From the NCBI GenBank assembly GCA_965267335.1, contig OZ253953.1, positions 2,666,001-2,730,000 on the forward strand: DNA of 64,000 nt, written 5' to 3'. The notes under the pieces are model-generated. The model was not told the DNA's origin. It did not search any database and saw only the letters and a program-made list of their open reading frames with translations. The position numbers were made by a program, and so were the translations under genes. Each line of letters opens with the position of its first letter. The first letter of the stretch is position 1. This document shows, piece by piece, positions 62,812 to 64,000 of the stretch. This DNA is from G965267335 sp965267335 (GTDB taxonomy: Bacteria; Bacteroidota; Bacteroidia; Cytophagales; JAAEPT01).

Positions 62812-64000
62812 TCACTGAAGCGGTATAATTGTAAAACTATATTCATATGGCTTACCGGTAGGAAGCTGATACTCCGGGTGCACCCTCGGTGACCAGCTAT
62901 CATCACCACCTACACCCATTTGTTTGTAATCAATATGAAGAGTGATATATCCCGCTTCCTTGAGGTCGTATGTGTGCCTTGCTGTGGTGAGGTTTTCCAA
63001 TGAATACTCGTGTGCCGAGAAGTTGATGTAATCTTCAGCAATGATTTTGAAACCATTACCCCCATTATCTGAGAATGACACCCAGCGCAGATCGGTATGG
63101 TTGCCATTTTCCTGAGGCTTAATGTACGGTACATGTTGTTCTTTCACGGTACTTGAGTAAATACCAAAATGGTTACTGTACTTTTTATCCCAATAGGATT
63201 CATGAGGTCCGCGGCCGTACCATACGATATTATTGAAATCTCTGTTGATCTGGCTTAACGTACCCACTCGAGGTAATACAGGTAGATTTTTATCAGGCGT
63301 ACACGAAAAGTCTACATTGATTGAGCCATCAGGATATATGCCATATGTTAGGTGGAATGGAATGCTTCCCGTTTTCCCTATCATCTTACCTTCTATTTGG
63401 ATTTGGTAGGCATTAACCAGACCGGTATTCTTGATAGGGTTTACTTGAATACTTTGAATTTCTTTTGTCAGACTATCATATCCAGCTTCCTTCCACCGGT
63501 GGTAGTAGGGTGGGTTATTCACCAAATCCCAACCACCATAGTCATTGTCAATCGGGGCTCGCCAGAAGTTTGGAGAGAGTGCTTGATCAGCTATCATTTC
63601 TTTTTCTGCGTACTTGAGGGATGTGAGAGTAGCTGTGGTTTTGTCAATTATGACCGAAAAACTTTCTCCCTGGGCCAGTAGTTTGTTATTGTTTTCGGTA
63701 ATGTCAAGCTGATTGTTATGCGGTTGTAAGTGAGATCTGGTTACAGCTTTTTGTACAAGTAGTTGCTCTTTGGCTATTTCAAAGTCCTTTTCAGCCCATA
63801 GGTTCGATTTTTTCAACTTAATACTAATGTTCAGGAAGTACTCTTTGTCCGTAAGCAGTTTTACTTGCTTTACAGGACTAGGGAAGGTTTTTGTTTGGCC
63901 CGGTTCTATTTCCAAGTCTTGCCACTTGCCCTTTAGGATTGACTTTCCGTTTTCCAGAATTTCCCAATCAGCATAGTACTGGTTGAGGTTAGTGAAGTTA
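62812..64000 (-). CDS. GH2 beta-galactosidase, C-terminal part (5' partial)
   Basis: The frame is open to the right window edge, so the start and the catalytic domain lie outside. The visible about 396 residues begin with the Ig-like domain 4 (NFTNLNQYYADWEI) and continue with the beta-galactosidase small-chain supersandwich (domain 5): FWRAPIDNDYGGW, VWYGRGPHESYWDKK, YIKPQENGNHTDLRW and QMGVGGDDSWSP. These motifs are conserved in LacZ-type GH2 enzymes, the last containing the Trp that closes the active site. The enzyme removes terminal beta-galactosyl residues. It lies next to two esterases and may work with them on a decorated polysaccharide. Confidence 0.93.
   Translation of the reverse strand, partial: NFTNLNQYYADWEILENGKSILKGKWQDLEIEPGQTKTFPSPVKQVKLLTDKEYFLNISIKLKKSNLWAEKDFEIAKEQLLVQKAVTRSHLQPHNNQLDITENNNKLLAQGESFSVIIDKTTATLTSLKYAEKEMIADQALSPNFWRAPIDNDYGGWDLVNNPPYYHRWKEAGYDSLTKEIQSIQVNPIKNTGLVNAYQIQIEGKMIGKTGSIPFHLTYGIYPDGSINVDFSCTPDKNLPVLPRVGTLSQINRDFNNIVWYGRGPHESYWDKKYSNHFGIYSSTVKEQHVPYIKPQENGNHTDLRWVSFSDNGGNGFKIIAEDYINFSAHEYSLENLTTARHTYDLKEAGYITLHIDYKQMGVGGDDSWSPRVHPEYQLPTGKPYEYSFTIIPLQ

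Overview
The window looks like a piece of chromosome from a marine or soil Bacteroidetes of the Cytophagales type. The evidence is the protein content: many secreted proteins end in type IX secretion system (T9SS) sorting domains, either the short type A C-terminal domain or the gliding-motility-associated CHU_C (type B) domain. There are two PorP/SprF-like outer-membrane proteins, many lipoproteins, a GH9 cellulase and a GyrA of Bacteroidetes style. Several candidate promoters resemble the Bacteroidetes TTG / TAnnTTTG pattern, and Shine-Dalgarno sites are not evident. I see no tRNA, rRNA, CRISPR array, transposase or prophage.

Layout. 1-8.6 kb: the end of a PKD-domain CHU_C adhesin, overlapping a PorP/SprF gene, then convergently a 1927-residue mosaic surface protein. 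9-16 kb: a beta-helix T9SS protein and a zinc metalloprotease carrying PPC, beta/gamma-crystallin-like, Ig-like and chitin-binding-like modules. 16.2-21.7 kb (minus strand): a lipoprotein, a CBS protein, a GH9 endoglucanase and an orphan ABC ATPase. 22-25.7 kb: a fused 5-oxoprolinase preceded by a hairpin- and repeat-rich intergenic region. 25.7-33.2 kb: an M1 peptidase, a double thioredoxin protein, a HAD phosphatase with a cyclophilin-like protein, a gamma-glutamylcyclotransferase and a second PorP/SprF locus.

33.3-39 kb is more housekeeping in nature: a DksA-like zinc-finger protein, an acyl-CoA thioesterase, a lysine-rich lipoprotein, gyrA (preceded by two perfect DnaA boxes) and a TPR protein. 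39-51.6 kb: a PD40 protein, a P-domain T9SS protein, a LamG lipoprotein, a PAS/two-TM protein, several lipoproteins, and a likely AraC-family remnant. 51.7-55 kb: a tight gluconate operon (gluconokinase, 6-phosphogluconate dehydrogenase, gluconate symporter). 55-64 kb: a CotH-kinase T9SS protein, two paralogous SASA-type esterases, a CHU_C protein, a Lacal_2735-type small protein and the end of a GH2 beta-galactosidase.

Taken together this is a polymer-degrading, surface-active lifestyle: T9SS-exported cellulase, protease, esterases and adhesins at the surface, with gluconate and 5-oxoproline catabolism inside. I did not find a convincing wholly new system. The observations most worth following up are the DnaA-box pair in front of gyrA, the hairpin/repeat block before the 5-oxoprolinase gene, the T9SS-exported CotH kinase, the metalloprotease with an altered zinc motif, and the esterase pair of which only one carries a sorting domain. 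Family assignments come from motif recognition only; no database search was run.
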